Assembly (NCBI GenBank): GCA_031406155.1
Contig: JANOGW010000003.1
Span: forward strand, 124,001 to 188,000
From: JACMNW01 sp031406155
GTDB lineage: Bacteria > Pseudomonadota > Alphaproteobacteria > Rhodobacterales > Rhodobacteraceae
Reading direction: 5' to 3'
Length of the DNA stretch: 64,000 bases
Shown: in pieces, positions 36,892 to 44,702 of the stretch
Layout: every line of letters begins with the position of its first letter
Numbering within the stretch: position 1 is the first letter of the stretch
Notes under the pieces: model-generated
What the model was told of the DNA's origin: nothing
Seen by the model: only the letters and a program-made list of their open reading frames with translations
The model's database searches: none
Position numbers and translations under genes: made by a program

Positions 36892-36914
36892 ATATGTATG
36901 CCAGTGTTACATAT
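36892..36914. promoter_or_regulatory. Candidate TetR operator in the ppk2-tetR promoter
   Basis: Perfect inverted repeat ATATGTA-N9-TACATAT about 62-84 bases before ppk2. It is the only strong dyad in the gap, and TetR proteins usually regulate their own operon. Confidence 0.5.
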
Positions 36915-36934
36915 ACCGTAAGTTCAAGACGCAC

Positions 36935-37903
36935 CTAGCGCAATTGTGCCCGAGTGGCCGCGCGGTCAATTGCGGCGATGACGGCGTCGGCGTGTGAATG
37001 GTGCGGCAAGTGACCGGCGCCAATGACAATGGTCAAATTGGCGTTGGGCAGGATTTCAGACAGTGGGCGCGCGTGAACATTCGGCGGCACAGATATATCA
37101 AGGTCGCCATGCACCAGTTCGATCGGCAGTGCGAGGCTTGCGTAGCGGGCCTGCATGGCGACCAGTTGATCGCGAAGGATGTCGACCTGTTTGCCGTTCG
37201 CCCGCAGGCTGGACCGGCGCAGAGTGAGGCCGGCGCCGACGAACTTCTGATAGCCGTCGGGCACAGTGGCGGGTGCAAAGATGCCTTCAAGGCTTTTCTC
37301 GAGGTATGCGTCGGTGACGAAAGCGGTAAGAAGGGGCACCGCGAGCGCTGCACCGACAGAGTTGCCAGTGACGCGGTACAGAATGTCTATTGTGCCCGGC
37401 CATGGCAAAGTTGGGGCTGAGACCAGCACCAACGCGGCGGGCGGCAAGACGTCGGGGTGCAGGCCCCAGGAAATTGCGACGGCACCGCCAAAGCTTTGGC
37501 CCATCACAATCGGATTGGTGACGCCAATCTGCTTGGCGGCGGCTTGCAGCAACAGGGCTTGGGCTGCAAGGCTGGCTTCGGAGTTGGGCAGCGGGTCGGA
37601 ATAACCAAAACCGGGGCGGTCAAACACGATGACGCGGTAGTTTGGTGTTAGTTGATCGCGCAGCGCAAAGGTCATGTCGCGCAGGTTGCCCAAGGCCCCG
37701 TGGATCAGGATCAGATCGGGGCCACTGCCCGCGATTTCGTAGTGAACTTTGGTGCCGCCGACGCTGACGAATTGACCGGAGGCCGGGTAGGCCGCTTCGG
37801 CAGCAGCCTCGCGCGCCGAGGCGAGGTGATTTACATAAATGCCTGCGCCACCAAGCAAAGCGACGGCTGCAACGAGGCTAACTACCAATTTCGTTAAGGT
37901 CAT
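36935..37903 (-). CDS. Alpha/beta hydrolase, membrane anchored
   Basis: About 322 residues. An N-terminal hydrophobic segment (LTKLVVSLVAAVALLGGAGIYV) is a signal anchor. The hydrolase fold then shows the HGALG oxyanion loop, the nucleophile elbow MGQSFGGA (Ser), an Asp in VHGDLDISVP and His in GAGHLPHHSH. The substrate is unknown. ATG 37903 is inside the metA 3' end (26-base overlap) and places the hydrophobic segment at the very N-terminus; the frame is open to 37942. It is co-transcribed with metA. Confidence 0.85.
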   Translation of the reverse strand: MTLTKLVVSLVAAVALLGGAGIYVNHLASAREAAAEAAYPASGQFVSVGGTKVHYEIAGSGPDLILIHGALGNLRDMTFALRDQLTPNYRVIVFDRPGFGYSDPLPNSEASLAAQALLLQAAAKQIGVTNPIVMGQSFGGAVAISWGLHPDVLPPAALVLVSAPTLPWPGTIDILYRVTGNSVGAALAVPLLTAFVTDAYLEKSLEGIFAPATVPDGYQKFVGAGLTLRRSSLRANGKQVDILRDQLVAMQARYASLALPIELVHGDLDISVPPNVHARPLSEILPNANLTIVIGAGHLPHHSHADAVIAAIDRAATRAQLR

Positions 37904-38801
37904 AAGGTGTGGACTGATAAATCTCGTTGATCCAATTACCATATAGAAGGTGGGCGTGGCTTCGCCACCGATTCAGGGGCGGCATCGCAGGATTGTCATT
38001 CGGATAGTAGTTGGAGGGCACGTTGATGGGTGTGCCAGCGGCGATGTCGCGGTCATATTCCAGCTTTAGCGTTTCGCTGTCATATTCAAAGTGGTTGAAT
38101 ATATAGAGCGCGCGGTGGCCCGGGTCTTCGACAAGGCAGGGGCCAACCTCGTCCGAGCCAAGCAGGGTGGTCAGGCCGGTGGCGGCGTCGATTTCATCAG
38201 CTTTCATTTCGGTCCAGCGCGACACCGGGATGACGAAATCATCCGAAAAGCCGCGCAGGTAGGGTGATGTGGGGGCAAGATTCCGGTGCCGGAAACAGCC
38301 GAAAGCTTTCGCGGGCAGCATATGTTTGGCGACGCCGTGGAAGTGGTTGATCATCGCCATGCCGCCCCAGCAGACGCCGAAGGTGGAATGGACGTGGGTC
38401 TGCGTCCAGCCCATGACCTGTGTGAGTTCACCCCAGTAAGTTACGTCGTCGAACGCAAGGTGTTCGATGGGCGCGCCGGTGATGATCAGGCCGTCGAATT
38501 TTTCACCGCTGGCCATCACGTCGGCAACCGGTCGGTAGAAAGTGGCCATATGTTCGGCGGCGGTGGTTTTGGTCTGGTGTTCGGTCATCCGGATAAGGTG
38601 CAGGTCGATCTGCAAGGGCGTGGCCCCGATCAGCCGCGCAAACTGGTTTTCGGTCTGTATCTTCTTTGGCATTAGGTTAAGCAGTGCGATTCGCAGTGGA
38701 CGGATTTCTTGCGTGGCCGCACGTTCCGGCGACATCACCATGACGCCTTCGCCCTTCAGGACGTCAAAGGCGGGCAGGGAGGTGGGCAGGGTAATGGGCA
38801 T
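37878..38801 (-). CDS. metA: Homoserine O-acetyltransferase (MetA family)
   Basis: A 307-residue MetA. The catalytic Cys144 lies in GVCWGGMAM, and His237 and Glu239 in FNHFEYDSE, matching Cys142/His235/Glu237 of E. coli. The acyl-CoA selectivity position (111 in E. coli, Gly for succinyl) is Glu113 here in TGAPIEHLAFDD; Glu at this site is associated with acetyl-CoA use. It is therefore likely an acetyltransferase despite the common 'succinyltransferase' name. First step of methionine synthesis. It lies 30 bases after the P-loop gene and overlaps the hydrolase gene. Confidence 0.95.
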   Translation of the reverse strand: MPITLPTSLPAFDVLKGEGVMVMSPERAATQEIRPLRIALLNLMPKKIQTENQFARLIGATPLQIDLHLIRMTEHQTKTTAAEHMATFYRPVADVMASGEKFDGLIITGAPIEHLAFDDVTYWGELTQVMGWTQTHVHSTFGVCWGGMAMINHFHGVAKHMLPAKAFGCFRHRNLAPTSPYLRGFSDDFVIPVSRWTEMKADEIDAATGLTTLLGSDEVGPCLVEDPGHRALYIFNHFEYDSETLKLEYDRDIAAGTPINVPSNYYPNDNPAMPPLNRWRSHAHLLYGNWINEIYQSTPYDLNEIGS

Positions 38802-38831
38802 ATGCGTGATCCTGACGGCGGAACGTGGTAT

Positions 38832-39704
38832 CTAGCGGCTGCTGGTGCGGCGATCAATGGCGTCGGCGATCAAGTCTTCGAAGTCTTGCGCGGATGCGAC
38901 CCGGCGGACCTGTTCGGCGGTGACGCTGATGCCCCAGTTTCTGGCCATGGCAGCGTAGCGGGGTTGGCGATGGGCGAGGGCGCGGGCGTAAGTCCATCGC
39001 ACGAAGACGTCAGGATCGACTTGGTTGGGAGTAAGCGTGTCTTGGGCCAGGTAGTCGGCCCAAGCTCGATGCAGGAATTCGGGTTGGTAATACATCGGCT
39101 TTGGCGCGCGATCAAAGCGGGCGATCAGTTCGGCAGTGTGGGCGTTCGATCCTTCGATCCACACCAGCAGCATGTGTTTGGACAGGGTGGTGAGCACCGG
39201 ATCGGCGGGATCATCGGGATCGACCACCTCGCAGATCGACCCGCCACTGTCGCAGATGAAATGCGGGTAGCCATACAGGTCTTTGGCGCGCTGAATGAAG
39301 CGCGGGGTATCCAACAAGGCTGCCAGCTCGGCGTCGCGGTGCTGCGTCTGGCGGTGCAGATATTCGTCGAACGGCAGTCCGCCTTTGGCAGGATCACCCG
39401 GTTTTCCAAGATAGGTGGAAAGCGGAGCGAGATTGTCGAAGGTGATGTTCGACGTAATATAGACGGAGTCGGTCATCAGAAGATCGCGCAAAAGTGGTAC
39501 TTTCATCGCCTCGCGCTTGAAGTTGTCGGCAATGTATTCGCCCATGTAGCGGGTGCCGATGCGATAATCGACGGAATAGTGAAACCACCCCCCCGCATCA
39601 CGCAACTGATTGGCAAGGTGCGTCTTCCCAAGGCCGGACATGCCGAACAGCAGAACCCGTTTATTGGGCGAGGCGCGGAAATCCTTGCTGGAAATGGAAA
39701 GCAT
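38832..39704 (-). CDS. P-loop NTPase/kinase-like protein of unknown function
   Basis: A 290-residue protein. A Walker A motif GMSGLGKTHL is at about 21-30 in an N-terminal RVLLFGMSGLGKT strand-loop-helix. A possible Walker B/lid region is HFICDSGGSICEVVDPDD. The end is helical. No membrane segment is present. The size and single P-loop suggest a nucleotide- or metabolite-kinase-like fold more than an AAA+ machine, but I do not recognise a named family. It starts after AGGGG and heads the metA-hydrolase operon, suggesting a metabolic link to methionine (inference). Confidence 0.75.
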   Translation of the reverse strand: MLSISSKDFRASPNKRVLLFGMSGLGKTHLANQLRDAGGWFHYSVDYRIGTRYMGEYIADNFKREAMKVPLLRDLLMTDSVYITSNITFDNLAPLSTYLGKPGDPAKGGLPFDEYLHRQTQHRDAELAALLDTPRFIQRAKDLYGYPHFICDSGGSICEVVDPDDPADPVLTTLSKHMLLVWIEGSNAHTAELIARFDRAPKPMYYQPEFLHRAWADYLAQDTLTPNQVDPDVFVRWTYARALAHRQPRYAAMARNWGISVTAEQVRRVASAQDFEDLIADAIDRRTSSR

Positions 39705-39813
39705 TCTGCACCCCTTGATTGGCCAGGTCGTTGGTAACGGGGCAACAGTCGGAATTCACCACAAAACTGCTGTGCGGCGGATCGCGGTACGGCGCTGTGT
39801 CGTGCAGGCAATG

Positions 39814-39838
39814 AAAAACCCCGCACAGTGGCGGGGTT
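39814..39838 (-). terminator. Rho-independent terminator of the FadL-type gene
   Basis: Minus-strand stem AACCCCGC/GCGGGGTT with six-base loop followed by five T. It isolates the outer-membrane gene from the P-loop-metA operon downstream. Confidence 0.9.
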
Positions 39839-39864
39839 GATCGGGTCATCCAACCAGATTGGCG

Positions 39865-40986
39865 TCAGAAACTGAAGCCGACCTTGATGCCGATGCCGAA
39901 TGCATCGTTGTCAACGAAGTTGGCACGGGCCACATCCGGGGTGCCAGTTTCGGGCTGCGCGTCACCAAGGCGGGTGTAGTTGATGCCCGCGGTGATCTTC
40001 ATGTTGTCCTTGGTATAGATGCCCGCAAGCGACGCGCCAAAGCGGCCATCGGTGGGGGCCAGCGGCGATGGCAACGGGTCGGTCGAATCCTCGTAGGTCA
40101 ACGAGAATGCACCCGACCAGGTGTCATTGAATTTGCGCCCGACGCCGAGGGTGTAGGTGGTGGTATCCTCGATCTCAATCAGGCTGGCGCCGCCGGTAGC
40201 GCCGCCAAAGGCGGCTGGCGTCAGCACCAACTGCGACCAGTCAACCCAGCGGATCTGACCGAAAATCAGCGTGTTGGCAGCGATGCCGGTCTGGAAATCA
40301 AGGTTTACCGATTGCGGCGTCTTGACCTCGGTGACGCTGCTACCGATCAGCGTGGCGCCGAACCGTTCGGCAGAATCAAATTCATGTTCGACCGCGGAGT
40401 TGTAGGTAAGCGCGACCCGCAGCGCGATTTCTGGCTTTTCATAAGCCACACCAACGACATAGCCAAGGCCTGTGTCATCGTCGAGGGTAACGTTATAGCC
40501 GTTCAATGGACCGTAAGCGGCGCCTTGCAGGCGGATGAAGGCATCGGACCGCTGAGCACGCAGGCCGCCATGCACCGAGATTGCATCGTTGAACTTGTAG
40601 CGCAACAAACCGGTGACCGCAGTTGCCTTTGCGGACGCTTGGGTATTGCCAAGGTTGAACGAGCTTGTTCCGTAAAGAATGTCAGCGCCGAAAGGCCGGT
40701 CGACATTCAACGCGAATGACAACTTTTCGTTAAGATCATACTTGTAACTGAAACCGACCAGACTGAAGTCACCGGCGACGCCACCAGATTGACTGCCGCC
40801 GGGAAATGGGCCTAGCGGCAGGTCCGTACCAGAGACCTGAGGCTCAACATAGCCGAACGAAAATTCCAGATAGCGGCCCTTCTCGAACAACGCGCCGTTG
40901 CTTTGACCTGACCGGTCAATCCCGCCGGCGGTCGCACTGCCGGCGCACAATGCCACGAGGCCTGCGCTGCACAAATACTGCTTCAT
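39865..40986 (-). CDS. OmpP1/FadL/TodX-type outer membrane protein
   Basis: A 373-residue outer-membrane beta-barrel. A signal peptide (MKQYLCSAGLVALCAGSATAG) is followed by alternating hydrophobic/polar strands rich in Tyr and Gly. It ends FGIGIKVGFSF, with the terminal Phe recognised by BAM. The family transports long-chain fatty acids and other hydrophobic compounds. The frame is open upstream, but ATG 40986 starts the signal peptide and has GGGGA upstream. Divergent from the TRAP operon across about 500 bases. Confidence 0.85.
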   Translation of the reverse strand: MKQYLCSAGLVALCAGSATAGGIDRSGQSNGALFEKGRYLEFSFGYVEPQVSGTDLPLGPFPGGSQSGGVAGDFSLVGFSYKYDLNEKLSFALNVDRPFGADILYGTSSFNLGNTQASAKATAVTGLLRYKFNDAISVHGGLRAQRSDAFIRLQGAAYGPLNGYNVTLDDDTGLGYVVGVAYEKPEIALRVALTYNSAVEHEFDSAERFGATLIGSSVTEVKTPQSVNLDFQTGIAANTLIFGQIRWVDWSQLVLTPAAFGGATGGASLIEIEDTTTYTLGVGRKFNDTWSGAFSLTYEDSTDPLPSPLAPTDGRFGASLAGIYTKDNMKITAGINYTRLGDAQPETGTPDVARANFVDNDAFGIGIKVGFSF

Positions 40987-41018
40987 ATTTTTCGTCCCCA
41001 ATCGCACCACAGTTTTTC

Positions 41019-41055
41019 TTAAATTTACATTAAGACCGGATGACGAATCGGTCAA
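41019..41055 (-). promoter_or_regulatory. FadL-type gene promoter with CtrA-like box
   Basis: Minus-strand TTGACC (41055-41050), 17 bases, TAATGT (41032-41027). A TTAA-N7-TTAA box (41019-41033), the CtrA core spacing, overlaps the -10, as for a repressor site. The promoter is well supported; the CtrA assignment is tentative. Confidence 0.5.
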
Positions 41056-41086
41056 TAAATGACGCCACGTCACGAAATCGTGCTAT

Positions 41087-41124
41087 ACTTTTGTGACATC
41101 TGGGTCGGACTTTTGTGACATCTG
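41087..41124 (+). repeat. Tandem 16-bp direct repeat, 22-bp period
   Basis: ACTTTTGTGACATCTG occurs at 41087-41102 and again at 41109-41124 without mismatch, offset by 22 bp (about two helical turns). This is typical of a paired regulator site. Confidence 0.8.
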
Positions 41125-41316
41125 AGCCAGCTATGTCTGCGAAACAGCCTGCAGACACAATATCTGGCAAGTTCAGCAATTACCCCTCATCGGTCCGGGT
41201 CCGATCCCGCAATCTCGCAATGCTTGTGGAAATACGGGCGTTGTGGCGCAGACCCACATGTGTTCTGGCAAGAGTGCGGCGTCGTTGATTGATCTGCGGA
41301 TGTCGCTTTGTGACAA

Positions 41317-41337
41317 TTGGTAAAACAAATTTACCAA
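41317..41337. promoter_or_regulatory. GntR-type operator candidate before the TRAP operon
   Basis: Perfect 8-bp inverted repeat TTGGTAAA-N5-TTTACCAA. TGGT...ACCA dyads are typical of FCD-type GntR regulators such as UxuR/FadR relatives that often control TRAP operons. No such regulator is encoded nearby. Confidence 0.5.
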
Positions 41338-41481
41338 ATGACTGGATGCGCGTCATCAAGTCTGCTAGACACGAGTGATTGATGAGGTGCGCACAGAATA
41401 GCCTTGTTTCTTGTGCCCAAGCCTCTACCTAGGGATGCAGGCCGCGTCAGATGGCCGCAAACAAAAGTCGGGAGGTCGACT

Positions 41482-42021
41482 CTGGAAGCTCTCATAAACG
41501 TGTCCGGTCTTATTGACCGGATCAATCGTTATTTTGCAGTCGTCGCGGCAGTGCTTGTTCTGCTGAGTTGCCTGATCAGCGCCGGAAATGCAGCCTCGCG
41601 CTATGCACTCAGCATCAGTTCCAACGCCTGGCTTGAAATTCAGTGGCAAATGTTCTCGGGCATATTCCTGTTGGGAGCGCCCTATGTGCTGAAGCTGAAC
41701 GAACATGTGCGGGTCGATATCATTTACGGCGGGCGGTCGGACCGGACCAAGCTGTGGATCGATGTCTTCGGCATCATCTTCTTTCTGTTCCCTGCGACGG
41801 CGATGATGGCTTACATGGGCTACGGGTTCTTTGAGACCAGCTTTGTGCGGGGTGAGATGTCGTCGAATGCGGGTGGTTTGCCGCTATGGCCGGTCAAGGC
41901 AATCCTTCCGTTGGGGTTCGCGCTGTTGTTCCTGCAAGGCATATCCGAGTTGATAAAGCGGATCGCCGCGCTGCAGGGCGACGAACGGATGGCCGTCAGC
42001 TACGAAAAGCCGCTCCAATGA
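41482..42021 (+). CDS. TRAP transporter small permease (DctQ)
   Basis: About 179 residues with four transmembrane helices: FAVVAAVLVLLSCLISAG, the WQMFSGIFLLGAPYVL region, VFGIIFFLFPATAMMAY and KAILPLGFALLFLQG. The conserved NEHVRVDIIYG loop of DctQ is present. No ATG suits the N-terminus. A GGGAGG site (41470-41475) stands six bases before CTG 41482, giving a family-like start (MEALINVSGLIDRINRY). TTG 41404 or GTG 41413 would give longer forms without ribosome sites. First gene of dctQ-dctM-dctP. Confidence 0.88.
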   Translation: MEALINVSGLIDRINRYFAVVAAVLVLLSCLISAGNAASRYALSISSNAWLEIQWQMFSGIFLLGAPYVLKLNEHVRVDIIYGGRSDRTKLWIDVFGIIFFLFPATAMMAYMGYGFFETSFVRGEMSSNAGGLPLWPVKAILPLGFALLFLQGISELIKRIAALQGDERMAVSYEKPLQ

Positions 42022-42046
42022 CATCCCGCAGAACCGAGGTCGCATA

Positions 42047-43465
42047 ATGCTGGAATACGGGTACATGGCGCCTGCGATGTTCGCGGGGCTGGTTGTTTTC
42101 ATGCTGATCGGGTTTCCGGTGGCGTTTTCGCTGGCGGCACTTGGCCTGACGTTTGGCTTCATTGCCATAGAGGTGGGTTATTTTGATCTGTCGTTCATGC
42201 AGGCGATGCCGTACCGGGTGTTTGGCATCATGTCGAACGATCTGCTGCTGTCGATCCCGTTCTTCACCTTCATGGGTGTGATATTGGAACGCAGCGGTCT
42301 GGCCGAGGACCTGCTGGAAGGCGTCGGACAGGCGTTCGGATCTGTGCCCGGTGGTCTGGCCTATGCGGTGATTTTCGTTGGCGCGATCCTTGGCGCGATC
42401 ACCGGCACGGTGGCGGCATCCGTCATCGCGATGGGGATGATTTCGCTGCCGATCATGTTGAAATACGGCTACGACATGAAGATCGGCACCGGGGTGATTG
42501 CGGCGTCGGGCACCATTACACAGGTCATCCCGCCATCATTGGTGCTGATCATTCTGGCCGATCAGTTGGGTGTGCCGGTGGGCGACATGTATCTTGGCGC
42601 CTTCGGTCCGTCATTGCTGCAAGTGGCGTTGTTCACGGCGTTCATCTTTCTGGTAGCGACGTTTCAACCCCACAAGGTACCCGCGCTGCCGCCAGAGGCG
42701 CGCACGCTGCATGGCTGGGCGCTGGCGTCCAAGGTGGCTTGGGGAATGATCCCGTCGCTGGTGCTGATCTTCCTTGTGCTGGGCACGATCTTCATGGGGC
42801 TGGCCACACCGACCGAAGCAGGTGCGATGGGCGCTGTGGGTGCGATGGTGCTGGCGGTACTGCACCGCCGTTTCAGCACGGCATTGCTGTGGTCGGCGAT
42901 GGATCAAACCATGCGGATCACGGCCATGGTGCTGTTCATCCTGATCGGGGCTACCGTGTTCAGCCTTGTATTCCAAGGCGTAAATGGCGGCCGCTGGATC
43001 GAGCATCTGTTGTCGGGCATTCCGGGCGGGCAACTGGGCTTTCTCATCTTCGTCAACGTCTTCATTTTCTTTCTGGCGTTTTTCCTCGATTTCTTCGAGA
43101 TCGTCTTTATCGTGGTACCGATGCTGGTGCCCGCCGCCGAGGCGCTGGATATCAATCTGGTCTGGTTCGGTGTCTTGCTCTGCGTCAACATGCAGACCTC
43201 GTTCATGCATCCGCCATTCGGCTTTGCGTTGTTCTATCTGCGCGGCATTGCCCCGCCAGAGGTGAAAAGCCGCGATATCTATCTTGGCTCCATCCCGTGG
43301 ATCGGGCTCCAACTAATATTGGTCGCCGTGCTGATCTTCTGGCCGGAATCGGTGACCTACTGGTTGGGGCAGGAAGTCGTGCTGGATGCCGCGACCGTTG
43401 GCTCCACGCTGGATGCAATTCCAATGCCGGAACTTGACATGCCGACACTTGATCTGGGTAACTGA
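42047..43465 (+). CDS. TRAP transporter large permease (DctM)
   Basis: A 472-residue membrane protein with 12 or more helices. DctM hallmarks are ALGLTFGFIAIEVG, the FIFLVATF and PTEAGAMGAVGAMVLAV segments, and two similar halves each with re-entrant GTITQVIPPSL-like and MHPPFGFALFYL loops. It forms the Na+-coupled transport channel, with DctQ. The TakP/mannitol-chloroaromatic subgroup of large permeases has this size. GAGG is upstream of ATG 42047. Confidence 0.95.
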   Translation: MLEYGYMAPAMFAGLVVFMLIGFPVAFSLAALGLTFGFIAIEVGYFDLSFMQAMPYRVFGIMSNDLLLSIPFFTFMGVILERSGLAEDLLEGVGQAFGSVPGGLAYAVIFVGAILGAITGTVAASVIAMGMISLPIMLKYGYDMKIGTGVIAASGTITQVIPPSLVLIILADQLGVPVGDMYLGAFGPSLLQVALFTAFIFLVATFQPHKVPALPPEARTLHGWALASKVAWGMIPSLVLIFLVLGTIFMGLATPTEAGAMGAVGAMVLAVLHRRFSTALLWSAMDQTMRITAMVLFILIGATVFSLVFQGVNGGRWIEHLLSGIPGGQLGFLIFVNVFIFFLAFFLDFFEIVFIVVPMLVPAAEALDINLVWFGVLLCVNMQTSFMHPPFGFALFYLRGIAPPEVKSRDIYLGSIPWIGLQLILVAVLIFWPESVTYWLGQEVVLDAATVGSTLDAIPMPELDMPTLDLGN

Positions 43466-43492
43466 GATGACCAATCCACAGGGAGGATTACT

Positions 43493-44584
43493 ATGAAAAG
43501 ACGGAACTTTCTGACCACCGCAACACTGGGTGCCGCCGCAGGCGCGCTTGCCACGCCCGCACTGTCGGACGCGCATGCGACCAAAGTTGCGTGGCGGCTG
43601 ACATCGGGGTTCCCGAAGTCGCTGGATACCATTTACGGCGCGGCGGAAACCTTTGCGGCTGCGGTCAAGGATGCCACTGGCGGCAACTTTGAAATTCAGT
43701 GCTTCCCTGCCGGCGAGATCGTCCCGATGCCAGAGGCGTCAGATGCCGTGGCCGGTGGCGTGGTCGAGATGACCCACACCGCATCCTACTATTATTGGGG
43801 CAAAGACGCGACCTTCGCGCTTGGCACCGCCGTTCCGTTCGGCCTGAACGCGCGCGGCATCAACGCCTGGTACTACCACGGCGGCGGCATGGATCTGATG
43901 AACGGCTTTTATGCCAAGCAGAACCTGATCGCGTTCCCCGGTGGCAATACCGGTGCGCAGATGGGCGGCTGGTGGCGCAAGGAAATCAACTCGGTTGCCG
44001 ATCTGGCCGGGGTGAAGATGCGCATCGGCGGCATGGGCGGCAAGGTGATGGAGGCGCTTGGCGTTGTGCCGCAGCAAATTCCGGGTGGCGACATCTATCC
44101 GTCGCTGGAGCGTGGTACGATTGATGCAGCCGAATGGGTTGGCCCTTATGACGATGAAAAGCTGGGCCTGAACAAGGTGGCACCGTATTACTACTATCCC
44201 GGTTTCTGGGAAGGTGGCCCGACGCTGTCGTTCATGATCAACCTTGAAAAATGGAACGGCCTGCCGCCGGAATATCAGTCGATCGTCAAGACCGCTGCGG
44301 CCATGGCCAACGTGGATATGCTGGCCAAATATGATGCGAAGAACCCGGCGGCGCTGCGCAGTCTGGTGGCGGGCGGCGCGCAACTGCGGCCCTATCCAAA
44401 GGACGTGATGGAGGCGGCACTGGCCGCGGCGAACAAGCTTTACGCCGAAATCGCTGCGACAAACCCGGACTTCGCGACGATTTGGGCGCATCAAGAGGCG
44501 TTCCGCAACGAGTCCAACTTGTGGAACCAAGTGGCGGAATACACTTTTGACACGTTCCAGATCTCGAACCGTCCCAAGGGGTGA
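43493..44584 (+). CDS. TRAP transporter substrate-binding protein (DctP, TakP-like)
   Basis: A 363-residue periplasmic solute-binding protein. The N-terminal signal MKRRNFLTTATLGAAAGALATPALSDAHA has an RR-x-FL core, so Tat export is likely. Conserved features are the ligand-binding WWRKEINSVADLAGVKMRIGG region and GTIDAAEWVGPYDD. It resembles the TakP group, which binds 2-oxo acids such as pyruvate, so a small carboxylate is the best guess. GGGAGG lies six bases before the ATG. It is last in the TRAP operon and closed by a terminator. Confidence 0.93.
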   Translation: MKRRNFLTTATLGAAAGALATPALSDAHATKVAWRLTSGFPKSLDTIYGAAETFAAAVKDATGGNFEIQCFPAGEIVPMPEASDAVAGGVVEMTHTASYYYWGKDATFALGTAVPFGLNARGINAWYYHGGGMDLMNGFYAKQNLIAFPGGNTGAQMGGWWRKEINSVADLAGVKMRIGGMGGKVMEALGVVPQQIPGGDIYPSLERGTIDAAEWVGPYDDEKLGLNKVAPYYYYPGFWEGGPTLSFMINLEKWNGLPPEYQSIVKTAAAMANVDMLAKYDAKNPAALRSLVAGGAQLRPYPKDVMEAALAAANKLYAEIAATNPDFATIWAHQEAFRNESNLWNQVAEYTFDTFQISNRPKG

Positions 44585-44607
44585 TTTTGTCGGCTAATTG
44601 ACGATGG

Positions 44608-44635
44608 GGGCGTGCCTGATTGGCGCGCCCTTTTT
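44608..44635 (+). terminator. Rho-independent terminator of the TRAP operon
   Basis: GGGCGTGCC pairs with GGCGCGCCC (one G-T wobble), five-base loop, then TTTTT. Confidence 0.9.
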
Positions 44636-44702
44636 CTATAAGGCGGGGCATTGTATCAGAATTTTGGACCGGCTATTCTGCGCCCTGATCATGAGGTTCA
44701 AG

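Larger units (their letters stand above)
40987..41481. other. Intergenic regulatory region between the FadL-type gene and the TRAP operon
   Basis: About 495 bases without a credible gene. From left to right: a minus-strand promoter, a TTAA-N7-TTAA box, CACGA-N2-TCGTG, a plus-strand -10 candidate TATACT (41084), two 16-bp direct repeats, TGTCTGC-N10-GCAGACA (41134-41157), and a TTGGTAAA-N5-TTTACCAA dyad (41317-41337). Much of this is AT-richer than the flanking genes. Confidence 0.6.

Noticed and set aside
39705..39813. SAM-II riboswitch in the leader of the P-loop-metA operon
   Set aside because: A short stretch (GTGGTGAATTCCGAC... with GTTGC) recalls the SAM-II start, but the closing P1 strand and the pseudoknot partner cannot be found, so no call is made. 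A covariance-model search would decide.
41452..41517. Leader peptide ATG (21 codons) overlapping the dctQ start region
   Set aside because: Out of frame with dctQ, no own ribosome site, no repeated regulatory codons.
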